From an uncultured Pseudomonadales bacterium (lineage in GTDB: Bacteria; Pseudomonadota; Gammaproteobacteria; Pseudomonadales; Azotimanducaceae), in the NCBI GenBank assembly GCA_951813515.1, contig OX638346.1, forward strand, positions 3,651,617-3,715,616: 64,000 bases of DNA, given 5' to 3'. Positions 8,934 to 17,942 of the stretch are shown here, in pieces. Both the position numbers and the translations under genes were made by a program. Position 1 is the stretch's first letter. Each line of letters starts with the position of its first letter. The notes below the pieces were generated by a model, which saw only the letters and a list, made by a program, of their open reading frames with translations, searched no databases and was not told where the DNA came from.

Positions 8934-9364
8934 CCGGCCGCGTCGTGCCCCTGGGCCTGCTCTTGGTGGCGGGCATCTACCTCTGGGCGACCGTGCGCAT
9001 AGAGTTGGATCCGTGGTCGGCGGACGAACTGGTCAATGCCCGCGCCTTGCCGCTGTTCTGTGGAATCCTGCTCGCGCTGTTCGCAACAGTCATGTTGCTT
9101 CGGGGCCTCACGCCCTCGGAAACGGGCCGGCGATACAAGCCCCTCGCCCTGATGTCCGCGTGCATTGTCGCCTTTGCCGCGCTGATTCCGAACGTGGGCC
9201 TGTGGCCCGCGCTCGCGCTGTTCCTGGCAGTGTCCCTCGCGCTGCTTGGCGAACGCCGTCCCCTGGTTCTGACCCTCGCGCCTGTCGCGACTGCGCTGGC
9301 GGGTTGGTTGCTGATCGAGGTGGCGCTTGGCGTCTACATTCATCCCGGCGCCTGGTGGTCCTGA
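8930..9364 (+). CDS. tctB: Tripartite tricarboxylate transporter small membrane subunit (TctB)
   Basis: A 144-residue protein with four hydrophobic stretches, the expected size and topology of TctB. The start is GTG 8930, in a 4-base overlap with tctC; the stop overlaps the tctA ATG. TctB sequences are poorly conserved, so the call depends mainly on its place between tctC and tctA and on topology. Confidence 0.82.
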   Translation: MTGRVVPLGLLLVAGIYLWATVRIELDPWSADELVNARALPLFCGILLALFATVMLLRGLTPSETGRRYKPLALMSACIVAFAALIPNVGLWPALALFLAVSLALLGERRPLVLTLAPVATALAGWLLIEVALGVYIHPGAWWS

Positions 9365-10836
9365 TGTGGGAAGGTATCGCGCAGGGGCTTGGCACTGCAC
9401 TCGATCCGGCAAACCTGCTGTGGGTGGCGGCGGGATGCTGTGCCGGAACCCTGATAGGAATGCTGCCCGGACTGGGCCCGATCACCGCCATCGCCCTGAT
9501 GATTCCCGTGAGTTATACGCTGGAACCCGCGGCAGGGCTGATCATGATGGCGGGGGTGTACTACGGGGCGGTGTTCGGCGGTTCCACGTCGTCCATCCTG
9601 ATCAACGCACCCGGCGTCGCCTCCACGGTCGCCACATCCTTCGACGGCTATCCAATGGCACGCAGCGGCCAAGCCGGGCGCGCGCTGGCCATCGCCGCCT
9701 ACGCCTCGTTTGCCGGGGGCACCATCGGCGCGATCGCCCTGCTGCTGTTCGCAGGTGCCCTCGCCTCCTGGGCAACCGCGTTCCAGTCGCCCGAATACAC
9801 CCTGATCCTGGTGTTCGCCCTGTCCAGCATCGCCGCCTTCGCCGAGCGCGGTCGCGTTGCGAAGTCGTGCGTCGCAGCCCTGCTCGGGCTGATGCTCGGC
9901 ACCGTTGGCACGGATCAGTCAGCCGGAGTGCAACGCTTCACCTTCGGTCGTCTCGACCTGATGGACGGCATCAGTTTCATCCTCCTCGCCATGGCTGTTT
10001 TTGCCCTGGCGGAGGCTTTTCACATGCTGACCACAAGAGACCGGGGAGGCGACTATCGTCCGGCTACCAGCGTGCGCCTGGCAAAGGGCGACGCGCGCGC
10101 CATCACGCCGACCGTGGGACGCAACTCCGCCCTCGGTTTCCTCGTCGGTATATTGCCGGGCGCCGGAGCAACGCTGGCAAGCTTCTTCGCCTACGACTTC
10201 GAGAAACGCTTCACCCGCAACCCCGCGTGCGGCATCGCCGCGCCGGAAGCCGCCAACAACGCGGCCTGCACCGGTTCCTTCGTTCCATTGCTGACCCTCG
10301 GCATCCCCGGTTCGGGCACCACGGCGGTGTTGTTGGGCGTCATGCTGAGCCTCGGCATACAGCCCGGTCCCCGACTGCTCGAGACCGACCCCGCGGTGTT
10401 CTGGGGCGTGATCGTCTCGATGTACATCGGCAACCTGGTCCTGCTGGCATTGAACCTGCCCTTGATCCCCTACATTTCGCGACTGATCCAGGTTTCACGG
10501 CCGGTGCTCATTCCATTCGTAGCGGCGTTTTCGCTGGTCGGCGTATACCTCACCACATCGAATGCGTTCGACCTCTACCTCATGCTTGGCTTCGGCATCG
10601 CCGCGCTGATCCTGCGTTCGTGGGGATTTCCGCTGGCACCCCTCCTGCTCGGCTTCATCCTGAGCGGCATGCTGGAGGAGAACCTGCGGCGCACCCTGTA
10701 CCTCGCCGACGGTTCATGGTCGATGCTCCTGGATCGCCCGGCAACGGTCCTGCTCGCCTTCGCCTGCGCGGCGATATGGCTGGCCCCGGCGATCCGGTGG
10801 TGGCGGAGCCGGCCTGCCGGCGAACCGGAATCATGA
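9364..10836 (+). CDS. tctA: Tripartite tricarboxylate transporter large membrane subunit (TctA)
   Basis: A 490-residue inner-membrane transporter with about twelve hydrophobic segments. The start ATG 9364 overlaps the tctB stop; the frame is open upstream but that part is out-of-frame tctB. TctA landmarks are GMLPGLGPITAIALMIP, YYGAVFGGSTSSILINAPG and, in the second half, GILPGAGATLASFFAY and SFVPLLTLGIPGSGTTAVLLG. The two glycine/proline-rich repeats reflect the internal duplication of the family. With TctC and TctB it forms a secondary, gradient-driven uptake system. Confidence 0.93.
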   Translation: MWEGIAQGLGTALDPANLLWVAAGCCAGTLIGMLPGLGPITAIALMIPVSYTLEPAAGLIMMAGVYYGAVFGGSTSSILINAPGVASTVATSFDGYPMARSGQAGRALAIAAYASFAGGTIGAIALLLFAGALASWATAFQSPEYTLILVFALSSIAAFAERGRVAKSCVAALLGLMLGTVGTDQSAGVQRFTFGRLDLMDGISFILLAMAVFALAEAFHMLTTRDRGGDYRPATSVRLAKGDARAITPTVGRNSALGFLVGILPGAGATLASFFAYDFEKRFTRNPACGIAAPEAANNAACTGSFVPLLTLGIPGSGTTAVLLGVMLSLGIQPGPRLLETDPAVFWGVIVSMYIGNLVLLALNLPLIPYISRLIQVSRPVLIPFVAAFSLVGVYLTTSNAFDLYLMLGFGIAALILRSWGFPLAPLLLGFILSGMLEENLRRTLYLADGSWSMLLDRPATVLLAFACAAIWLAPAIRWWRSRPAGEPES

Positions 10837-10953
10837 AACGTGTTCACGCGATCCATTCGATTTCGCGTGCGTGTCGGTTAACATAGGCGCAAGCGGCCGC
10901 GAAGATAGCGCGAGCTGGAACGGACGGCAGCCGACCAGACGGGGGAAGAGAAC

Positions 10954-11361
10954 ATGCGCAGGTACGCGAGACGCGACGAGGACGAAGGCGCACAAATCAA
11001 CCTGACGCCCATGTTGGACGTCGTCTTCATCATGCTCATCTTTTTCATCGTGACGGCGACGTTCGTGAAGGAAGTGGGCCTGGACGTCAACCAGCCGGAA
11101 GACGACAAGCCGAAGACGGTCGACCCGGACAAGCGCAGCATCGTTGTGCGCATCACCAGCCGGGACCGCATACTCATCGCGCAACGCGACGTCGACTGGC
11201 GTTCGGTGCGCGCGAATATCGAACGCATGCACGCTGAAAATCCCGAGGCACCGGTCATCATTCAGCCGCATCCCGATTCGCGCACGGAAGTCATGGTGCA
11301 TGTCATGGACTCGGCTCGGCAGGCCGGAGTGGACAACGTCTCACTGGCTGCCGGGAACTGA
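10954..11361 (+). CDS. ExbD/TolR-type biopolymer transport protein (orphan)
   Basis: A 135-residue ExbD-family protein: short cytoplasmic N-terminus, one membrane helix (about residues 22-42, with the proton-pathway aspartate in PMLDVVFIMLIFF) and a periplasmic domain ending in MDSARQAGVDNVSLA. ExbD works with ExbB to energise TonB-dependent receptors or, as TolR, the Tol system. Neither exbB nor tonB is near it, although multi-gene exb operons are the rule. An SD-like GGGGAAGAG precedes ATG 10954. Confidence 0.88.
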   Translation: MRRYARRDEDEGAQINLTPMLDVVFIMLIFFIVTATFVKEVGLDVNQPEDDKPKTVDPDKRSIVVRITSRDRILIAQRDVDWRSVRANIERMHAENPEAPVIIQPHPDSRTEVMVHVMDSARQAGVDNVSLAAGN

Positions 11362-11449
11362 CGCGCCGCCCGGGCGCAAAGCGGCGCAGGCAAAATCCGC
11401 CCCATCACTGAGTGCCTTCGGCCCTTGACGCAACTTCGGGGCTGATTTC

Positions 11450-12388
11450 GTGTCACGCGTCCTTGTGACCGGAACCCTGGCCATCGACTACGTGGCCGAC
11501 TACGGCGGTCGTTTCGCTCGCCTCCCCGAACATCCCGGCGTAAACCTGTCCATTCAGCTCGATCGCATCGACCGCCGCTTCGGCGGCTGCGCCATGAATA
11601 TCGCTTACGGGCTGCGCCGCCTCGGACAGGACGCGGTGCCCTTTGTCTTTGTCGGTGACGACTATGGCGCGGACTATCGCAGCCATCTCGAGCGCCTCGG
11701 TATGGATCAGGGCGGAATCACACGGCTGTCCGGCGCCGGATATTCATCTCACGCATTCGTTTTCACCGACGCCGGGGGCAATCAGTTCACCGGGTTTTTC
11801 CCGGGCCCGGCCAGGGTGGGAGACTTCGCCCCGCGCCTGTCGAAGTTCGTCCAGAACCGCCGCCCAGACTACGCGGTACTGGCGCCCGACATCGCGGTCA
11901 ACATGATCGATGCGGCCGGCGTCATGCGCGCGCACGGCGTCCCGTTTCTTTGCGATCCCGGACAGGGCCTCACCGACTTCACCGCTCCCGAAACGAGCGA
12001 ACTGGTCTCCATGTCGAACGCGCTGATCGTCAATGAGTTCGAATTCGCGACGGTCACGGCAAGATGCGAGGGGGCGCTGCGTGACCTCGAATACGTCGTC
12101 GTGACCACCGGCAAGACCGGATCGTATTGCGGCGAGGTCGTTGTTCCGGCGGTTCCGGCCGCGGTCGTCAAGGATCCCACCGGTTGCGGGGACGCGTATC
12201 GGACGGGCTTCGTTGACGCACTCCTGCGTGGCGCCACCATGCGCGATGCGATGCGCGCAGGCGCGTGCGCTGCCACCATCAACATCGAACACGAAGGTAC
12301 GCAGTCGCACGACTTCAGCGACTACGCGCAGCGCTACCATGATTCCTGGAACGATGCGCCGACGTGGCTCGCCGCGCACACGCGCTGA
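11450..12388 (+). CDS. PfkB-family carbohydrate/nucleoside kinase
   Basis: A 312-residue ribokinase-fold kinase starting at GTG 11450. The N-terminal glycine motif (FGGCAMNIAYGLRRLG) and the C-terminal PfkB signature DPTGCGDAYRTGF (about residues 241-253, with Asp of GCGD as catalytic base) are intact. The N-terminus (GTLAIDYVADYGGRF) and overall pattern resemble adenosine-kinase-like members more than fructokinases, but the substrate cannot be read from sequence. The next gene lies about 110 bases downstream. Confidence 0.85.
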   Translation: MSRVLVTGTLAIDYVADYGGRFARLPEHPGVNLSIQLDRIDRRFGGCAMNIAYGLRRLGQDAVPFVFVGDDYGADYRSHLERLGMDQGGITRLSGAGYSSHAFVFTDAGGNQFTGFFPGPARVGDFAPRLSKFVQNRRPDYAVLAPDIAVNMIDAAGVMRAHGVPFLCDPGQGLTDFTAPETSELVSMSNALIVNEFEFATVTARCEGALRDLEYVVVTTGKTGSYCGEVVVPAVPAAVVKDPTGCGDAYRTGFVDALLRGATMRDAMRAGACAATINIEHEGTQSHDFSDYAQRYHDSWNDAPTWLAAHTR

Positions 12389-12497
12389 CGCGGCGAGTTT
12401 GTGACAGTCCGGGGCCGGGGCTACCATGCCGGCGTTCCGGGAGCGCACGCCGGGTGGAAAGGGTTCAGCCGACGCGCAATCGGATTCGGAGGGGAAA

Positions 12498-13124
12498 ATG
12501 CCTCCAGGAAAGATCATCCTGTTGAACGGATCGTCCAGCGCGGGCAAGACGACCATCGCGCGCATGCTGCAGCAACTGTATCGGGAGCCCTACCAGCACA
12601 TCGCCCTCGACCAGTTCCGGGACGGCATGCCCGACCGATTTCGCGGACTGAACTCGCCCGCCGGCGATCCCGGGGCACGCGGACTGAACGTCGTGCCGGT
12701 CGAACGCGATGGCACGCGGGTGACCGAAATCCGCTTCGGAGATGTGGGCAGGCGCGTTCTGCGGGGCATGCGCCGGGCCATCGCGATTTTCGCGCGTGAA
12801 GGCAACCACGTGATCATCGACGACCTGATGTTCGAAAAGTCCTTCCTGCTCGACTACCTCGAAGCTCTGCAAGGGCTGGATGTCACGTTCGCCGGCATTC
12901 GCTGCGATCTCGATGTCGTCAACGCGCGCGAAGCCACCCGTCCCGGACGGTTTCCGGGGACGGCGATTTCGCATTTCGATAGCGTGCACGCGCATTGCAT
13001 CTACGACGTCGAAGTCGACACCACGGATTCCACCCCGAGACAGTGCGCGCAGCAGATCATGCATGCGGCCGGGGAGGCGCCCCGCGCATTCGACCAGCTT
13101 CGAGAGAACTACGGTGTCGGCTGA
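12498..13124 (+). CDS. Chloramphenicol phosphotransferase-like P-loop kinase
   Basis: A 208-residue P-loop kinase resembling the CPT family. Walker A is NGSSSAGKTTIAR at residues 10-22, followed by a HIALDQFRDGMP block and HVIIDDLMF, both typical of CPT-like proteins. An upstream in-frame ATG (12426) exists, but ATG 12498 follows a purine-rich SD (GGAGGGG) and begins right before the P-loop. CPT phosphorylates chloramphenicol in its Streptomyces producer; in Proteobacteria most members have unknown substrates, so a resistance role should not be assumed. It overlaps the next gene by 11 bases and so heads the peptide-transporter operon. Confidence 0.75.
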   Translation: MPPGKIILLNGSSSAGKTTIARMLQQLYREPYQHIALDQFRDGMPDRFRGLNSPAGDPGARGLNVVPVERDGTRVTEIRFGDVGRRVLRGMRRAIAIFAREGNHVIIDDLMFEKSFLLDYLEALQGLDVTFAGIRCDLDVVNAREATRPGRFPGTAISHFDSVHAHCIYDVEVDTTDSTPRQCAQQIMHAAGEAPRAFDQLRENYGVG

Positions 13125-14163
13125 CCAGCCCTCTTCTGTCGGCGAACGGCCGGACGTCCGGCCCGGAACCGGGCGCCGCAGGGTGCTCTCGGTCGAGAAC
13201 ATCCACACCCGCTTCCACACGCGCGAAGGGACGATATACGCGGTCAACGGCGTCGGTTTCGAGTTGGATGAAGGCGAGCTGCTGGGCGTCGTGGGTGAAA
13301 GCGGCTGCGGCAAGAGCGTCACGATGTTGTCCGTGTTGAAGCTCTTGCCGATGCCTCCCGCCGAGATCGTTTCGGGACGGGCCTGGCTCGACGGCAAGGA
13401 CCTGATGGCGCTCGAAGCCGAGGAACTGCGGCGCGTTCGGGGCGCCGAGGTCGGCTTCATCTTCCAGGATCCCATGACCTCGCTGAACCCGGTGCTCACC
13501 GTCGGCTACCAGTTGACCGAGCCATTGCGAACGCACCTGGGCATGGACAGGACCGCAGCCCGTCGACGTGCAGTCGAACTGCTCGAGCACGTCGGAATTC
13601 CATCGGCGGAAGATCGACTCGCTTCCTTTCCCCACCAGTTCTCGGGCGGCATGCGCCAGCGCGTCATGATCGCCATCGCGCTGGCCTGCAATCCAAAGGT
13701 CCTGATCGCGGATGAACCCACCACCGCGCTCGATGTGACCATCCAGGCGCAGATCCTGGACCTGATCAAGGACCTGCGTCGCGAATTCGGCATCGCGATC
13801 GTCTGGATCACGCACGATCTCGGCGTCTTGGCCGGCCTCGCGGACCGCATCGTGGTCATGTATGCAGGCAGAATAGTCGAGCACGCCGAGGTCTCCGCAC
13901 TCTACGGCGAGCCGCAACATCCCTACACGCGCGGTCTGCTGGGCACCCTGCCAAGGCTTGACGGCACCCGCAGCGAGCGACTGGCCACGATTCCGGGACA
14001 ACCGCCCCATCTCGCCGAGCCTCCGGCCGGATGTCCCTTCGCATCGCGTTGTCCGCACGCTTTCGATACCTGCCGGCGCGAAAACCCACCCCTGCTCTCC
14101 GTTGGCGATGGTCACGATGTCGCCTGCTGGTACGACATGGATGCGGGAGCCGCCCGTGTCTGA
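13114..14163 (+). CDS. dppD: Peptide/nickel ABC transporter ATPase (DppD/OppD)
   Basis: A 349-residue ATPase of the Opp/Dpp importer family. I chose GTG 13114, which overlaps the CPT-like gene; the open frame extends upstream in the shadow of that gene. Walker A GESGCGKS, signature FSGGMRQRVMIAIAL, Walker B LIADEPTTALD and the C-terminal oligopeptide-ATPase domain with its cysteine-rich PPAGCPFASRCPHAFDTC (a likely Fe-S or metal loop) are present. It pairs with the next ATPase to drive import through the DppB/DppC channel. Confidence 0.92.
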   Translation: MSADQPSSVGERPDVRPGTGRRRVLSVENIHTRFHTREGTIYAVNGVGFELDEGELLGVVGESGCGKSVTMLSVLKLLPMPPAEIVSGRAWLDGKDLMALEAEELRRVRGAEVGFIFQDPMTSLNPVLTVGYQLTEPLRTHLGMDRTAARRRAVELLEHVGIPSAEDRLASFPHQFSGGMRQRVMIAIALACNPKVLIADEPTTALDVTIQAQILDLIKDLRREFGIAIVWITHDLGVLAGLADRIVVMYAGRIVEHAEVSALYGEPQHPYTRGLLGTLPRLDGTRSERLATIPGQPPHLAEPPAGCPFASRCPHAFDTCRRENPPLLSVGDGHDVACWYDMDAGAARV

Positions 14164-15136
14164 TAGCGCACCGCTGCTCGAGGTCGAAGGCCTGACCATG
14201 CACTTTCCCATCATGGCCGGCGTCTTCAGGCGACAGGTCGGCACCGTGAAAGCGGTAGACGGCATCGACTTCACCATCCGCGAAGGAGAGACCCTGGGCC
14301 TCGTCGGCGAGAGCGGCTGCGGCAAGTCCACCGTGGCACGCGCAATCCTGCGACTGTACGAGCCCACCTCCGGCCGCGTGCGCTTTCGCGGAGAAGACAT
14401 CGTTCACCTCGACGGCGAGCCGTTGCGCCAACTTCGCCGACGGATGCAGATGGTCTTTCAGGACCCCCAGGCCAGTCTGAATCCGCGCATGACCGTGGGC
14501 AGCATTGTCGGCGAACCACTGCTCGAGCACGGTCTCGGCAAGGGACAGGCACTCGCTCCCCGGGTGGAGGCCCTGCTCGAATCCGTAGGGCTTGAGCGCA
14601 GTTTCGCCAACCGCTATCCGCACGAGTTCTCCGGCGGACAGCGGCAACGCATCGGGGTAGCCCGGGCGCTCGCGCTCGAACCCGAGTTCATCATCTGCGA
14701 CGAGCCGATCGCGGCGCTCGACGTCTCGATACAGGCGCAGGTGGTCAACCTGCTGGAGGAACTGCAGGGGCGCCTCGGCCTCACCTATCTCTTCATCTCC
14801 CACGATCTTGGCATGGTGCGTCACATCGCCGATCGCGTCGCCGTGATGTATCTCGGCAAGATCGTCGAACTGGCGCCCAGCGATCTCCTCTATCACGAAC
14901 CCCTGCATCCGTACACGAAGGCCCTGATGTCGGCCGCGCCGGTGCACGACCCGGAAATCGAGGCGCAGCGGGAACGCATTATCCTTCGCGGCGACGTGCC
15001 GAGTCCTTCCGACCCGCCGCCAGGATGTCCCTTCCACACGCGATGCCCGATGGCCGTGCCCGAATGTTCAACCCGCGCACCGCAATGGCGGGAATTGCGC
15101 CCGGACCACGGAGTCGCCTGCCACCTGGCCGAATAG
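14156..15136 (+). CDS. dppF: Peptide/nickel ABC transporter ATPase (DppF/OppF)
   Basis: A 326-residue second ATPase. The preferred start is GTG 14156, six bases after a GGGAG SD and overlapping the dppD stop; ATG 14141 is an alternative. Walker A GESGCGKST, QMVFQDPQASLNPRM (typical of DppF/OppF), FSGGQRQRIGVARAL, and CDEPIAALDVSIQAQ are intact, as is the C-terminal Cys-rich PPPGCPFHTRCPMAVPEC. Confidence 0.92.
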   Translation: MSDSAPLLEVEGLTMHFPIMAGVFRRQVGTVKAVDGIDFTIREGETLGLVGESGCGKSTVARAILRLYEPTSGRVRFRGEDIVHLDGEPLRQLRRRMQMVFQDPQASLNPRMTVGSIVGEPLLEHGLGKGQALAPRVEALLESVGLERSFANRYPHEFSGGQRQRIGVARALALEPEFIICDEPIAALDVSIQAQVVNLLEELQGRLGLTYLFISHDLGMVRHIADRVAVMYLGKIVELAPSDLLYHEPLHPYTKALMSAAPVHDPEIEAQRERIILRGDVPSPSDPPPGCPFHTRCPMAVPECSTRAPQWRELRPDHGVACHLAE

Positions 15137-15203
15137 CCCGGATTCAAAAGCGTCGACAGCGATAGCATAGGGACCGCCCCGCCAACAAAGAGACCGCGAA
15201 ACC

Positions 15204-16919
15204 ATGAACCTACGCCACACCTTGTCCGTTCTTGCCGTCCTGGTGTTCGTGGCGGCCTTCGCGCGCGGCAACTCCGAGCCGGCCTCCCAGGTCCAGGATC
15301 GACATCTAAACATTCTCTATTGGCAGGCCGTGTCGATCCTCAATCCCTATCTTTCCGGCGGCACGAAGGACATCGAGGCCGCTTCCATGGTGGTCGAGCC
15401 GCTCGCGCACTACGACGAGAACGGCGGGATGGTGCCCGTGCTGGCCGCCGAAATCCCGACGCTGGAAAACGGCGGCGTGGCGAAGGACTTGCGCAGCGTG
15501 ACCTGGAAGCTGAAGCCCGACATCACCTGGTCCGACGGCACGCCCCTCACGGCACACGATGTCGCGTTTTCCGGCGCGTACTGCCGCCACGAAGAAGCGG
15601 GTTGCGCCGCTCTCGCTTCGTTTGCCGACGTATCGGCAATCGAGGCGCTGGACGATCACACCGTGCGGATCACGTTCAAGGTGGCCAAACCCTGGCCCTA
15701 TGGGCCGTTCGTGGGGTCCCTCTCGCCCATCATTCAACGTCAACAGTTCCAGGACTGCCTGGGGGCGAGGGCGCAGGAGTGCACGGATCAGAATTTCGGC
15801 CCCATCGGCACGGGGCCATTCAAGGTCGACGAGTTTCGCGCCAACGACGTCATCAACTACTCCGCCAACGCGCGCTTTCGCGAGCCGGGCAAGCCGTGGT
15901 TTCGAACGGCCACGTTCAAGGGCGGAGGCGACGCCGCATCGGCGGCACGCGCGGTGCTCGAAACCGGCGAATACGACTACGCCTGGAACCTGCAGGTGGA
16001 ACCCGAGGTGCTGGAACGCATGGTTGCGGCGCGCAGAGGCGAGTTGCTGATGGGGTTCGGTAGCCAGGTCGAGCGGCTGATAGTCAACCAGACCAACGAC
16101 GACTCGAGTCTTGGCGATCAGCGCTCTCTCTACCTCGACGGCACCAATCCACATCCGTTCCTGTCGGACCCGGCAGTGCGACGGGCGCTGTCGCTGGCGA
16201 TCGACCGCCAGGTGCTGGTGGAAGTGGGCTACGGCGCTGCGGGTCGAACGACGTGCAATGTCCTGCCGGCACCAGCGGCATACGCATCGGCTGCCAACGA
16301 GGCCTGCAAGACGCCCGATCCCGTCGAGGCGAATCGTCTTCTCGACGAGGCCGGCTGGGCGCGCGGCGGAGACGGCGTACGTACAAGGGACGGCGTGCGG
16401 CTGTCGATCCTCTACCAGACCTCCACCAACTCCGTGCGCCAGGGCACCCAGGCGTTGATCAAGCAGATGTGGGAGGCGATCGGCGTTGAAACCGAACTGC
16501 GCAACATCGACGCGGCGGTGTTCTTTGGCGCCGACCCCGCAAGTCCCGATACGTTCCAGAAGTTCTATGCCGACATCGAGATGTACACGAACAATTTCCA
16601 GGGCACGGATCCCGAGGTGTACATGGCCGGCTGGGCGTGCGACCAGAATCCCGGGCCGCACAACCAATGGCTCGGCACGAACATCCCGCGCGGCTGTTCG
16701 GACGAGTACGACGCCCTGGTCGAGCAGTTCTCGGTCACGCCGCCGGGGGAGGACCGTTTCCGGATCGCCAAGCGGATGAACGACATCATCGTGCAGAACC
16801 AGTTCGTCATCCCGCTCATCTGGCGCGCCACGGTCTCCGCGCAGTCCAGCTCGCTCAAGGGCGTGCGGATGAATCCCTGGGACTCGGAACTGTGGAACAT
16901 CGCGGACTGGCACCGGTGA
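15204..16919 (+). CDS. ABC transporter substrate-binding protein, family 5 (peptide/nickel type)
   Basis: A 571-residue periplasmic binding protein. A Sec-type signal peptide occupies about residues 1-22 (HTLSVLAVLVFVAAFARG). SBP_bac_5 features follow: LRSVTWKLKPDITWSDGTPLTAHDVAFS, GTGPFKVDEF and HPFLSDPAVRRALSLAIDRQVLVEVGYG. It selects the oligopeptide, glycoside or metal chelate for the Dpp-type importer; the substrate is not predictable. It sits between the ATPase and permease genes, with dppB starting one base after its stop. ATG 15204 is preceded by an AAAGAGA SD. Confidence 0.92.
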   Translation: MNLRHTLSVLAVLVFVAAFARGNSEPASQVQDRHLNILYWQAVSILNPYLSGGTKDIEAASMVVEPLAHYDENGGMVPVLAAEIPTLENGGVAKDLRSVTWKLKPDITWSDGTPLTAHDVAFSGAYCRHEEAGCAALASFADVSAIEALDDHTVRITFKVAKPWPYGPFVGSLSPIIQRQQFQDCLGARAQECTDQNFGPIGTGPFKVDEFRANDVINYSANARFREPGKPWFRTATFKGGGDAASAARAVLETGEYDYAWNLQVEPEVLERMVAARRGELLMGFGSQVERLIVNQTNDDSSLGDQRSLYLDGTNPHPFLSDPAVRRALSLAIDRQVLVEVGYGAAGRTTCNVLPAPAAYASAANEACKTPDPVEANRLLDEAGWARGGDGVRTRDGVRLSILYQTSTNSVRQGTQALIKQMWEAIGVETELRNIDAAVFFGADPASPDTFQKFYADIEMYTNNFQGTDPEVYMAGWACDQNPGPHNQWLGTNIPRGCSDEYDALVEQFSVTPPGEDRFRIAKRMNDIIVQNQFVIPLIWRATVSAQSSSLKGVRMNPWDSELWNIADWHR

Positions 16920-16920
16920 A

Positions 16921-17934
16921 ATGATCCGCTTCATCACGCGCCGCCTGATGTTCGCGGTGCCGACGCTGATCGCGATCAGCTTTGCGATCTTCGCCCTGCT
17001 GGACCTCGCGCCGAACGATCCCACCGGCCAGTTGCCGCTCACCATCCCGCCCGAGGTGCGCGCGCAGATCCGCGACTCGCTCGGGCTGGACCAGCCGTTC
17101 CACGTGCGCTACGCGAAATGGATGGAGCAGTTCTTCGTCAACGAGCCACTGAATCTCCTCGAAGAGGCATTCGACATCGAGATCGGCGCCTCGAGCGAGC
17201 GGCCTCGGATACGCTCGTGGGCCACGCGCAGTCCGGTGGTGGACATCATCGCCGAACGCATGCCGCAGACCCTCTGGGTCGTGGGAATGTCTTACGTTTT
17301 TGGCATCCTCATCGCGGTGCCCATCGGCGTGATCTCGGCCTACAGGCAGTATTCCTGGTTCGACCAGATCGGCACCTTCATCTCGATGGTCGGTTTCTCG
17401 GTACCGACCTTCTTCACGGGCCTGCTGGCGATCATCCTGTTCAGCGTCATGCTGCAGTGGCTTCCGTCGATCTATGACACGACCCATGAGGTCACGGACC
17501 TTTCAAGCTTCTGGGTGCAGGTCAAGCAGATGCTGATGCCGGTGATGGTGCTGGCACTCTACAACGCCGCCCAGCTCAGCCGCTTCATGCGCTCGGCGAT
17601 GCTCGACAACCTGAACCTCGACTACGTGCGCACTGCCCGCTCGAAGGGCCTGCGGGAGCGCGCCGTGCTTCTCATTCACGTGCTGCGCAACAGCATGATC
17701 CCGGTGGTGACGATGATTGCCCTTGGCGTGCCGACCATCTTCAGCGGCGCCATCATCACGGAACAGATCTTTCGCGTGAACGGGCTCGGACAGCTCCTGA
17801 TCGTGGCGATCCAGGGTGCCGACATTCCGCTGGTGCAGACGCTGACTTTCCTTTTCGCTGTCCTGATCGTGCTGTTCAACCTCATCGCCGACGTCCTGTA
17901 CGGGATTCTCGATCCCCGCATCCGCTACGACTGA
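16921..17934 (+). CDS. dppB: Peptide/nickel ABC transporter permease (DppB/OppB)
   Basis: A 337-residue permease with six predicted helices. The N-terminal IRFITRRLMFAVPTLIAISFA is the DppB hallmark, and the binding-protein-dependent transport loop is seen as ARSKGLRERAVLLIHVLRNS, the cytoplasmic coupling helix that contacts the ATPases. The segment from about residue 75 to 105 between the first helix and the TM domain is longer than usual and charged. Confidence 0.92.
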   Translation: MIRFITRRLMFAVPTLIAISFAIFALLDLAPNDPTGQLPLTIPPEVRAQIRDSLGLDQPFHVRYAKWMEQFFVNEPLNLLEEAFDIEIGASSERPRIRSWATRSPVVDIIAERMPQTLWVVGMSYVFGILIAVPIGVISAYRQYSWFDQIGTFISMVGFSVPTFFTGLLAIILFSVMLQWLPSIYDTTHEVTDLSSFWVQVKQMLMPVMVLALYNAAQLSRFMRSAMLDNLNLDYVRTARSKGLRERAVLLIHVLRNSMIPVVTMIALGVPTIFSGAIITEQIFRVNGLGQLLIVAIQGADIPLVQTLTFLFAVLIVLFNLIADVLYGILDPRIRYD

Positions 17935-17942
17935 GCCGAACG

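Noticed and set aside
12498..13124. Chloramphenicol resistance gene
   Set aside because: CPT-like fold only. Location in a peptide-transporter operon and wide distribution of the family do not support a resistance role.
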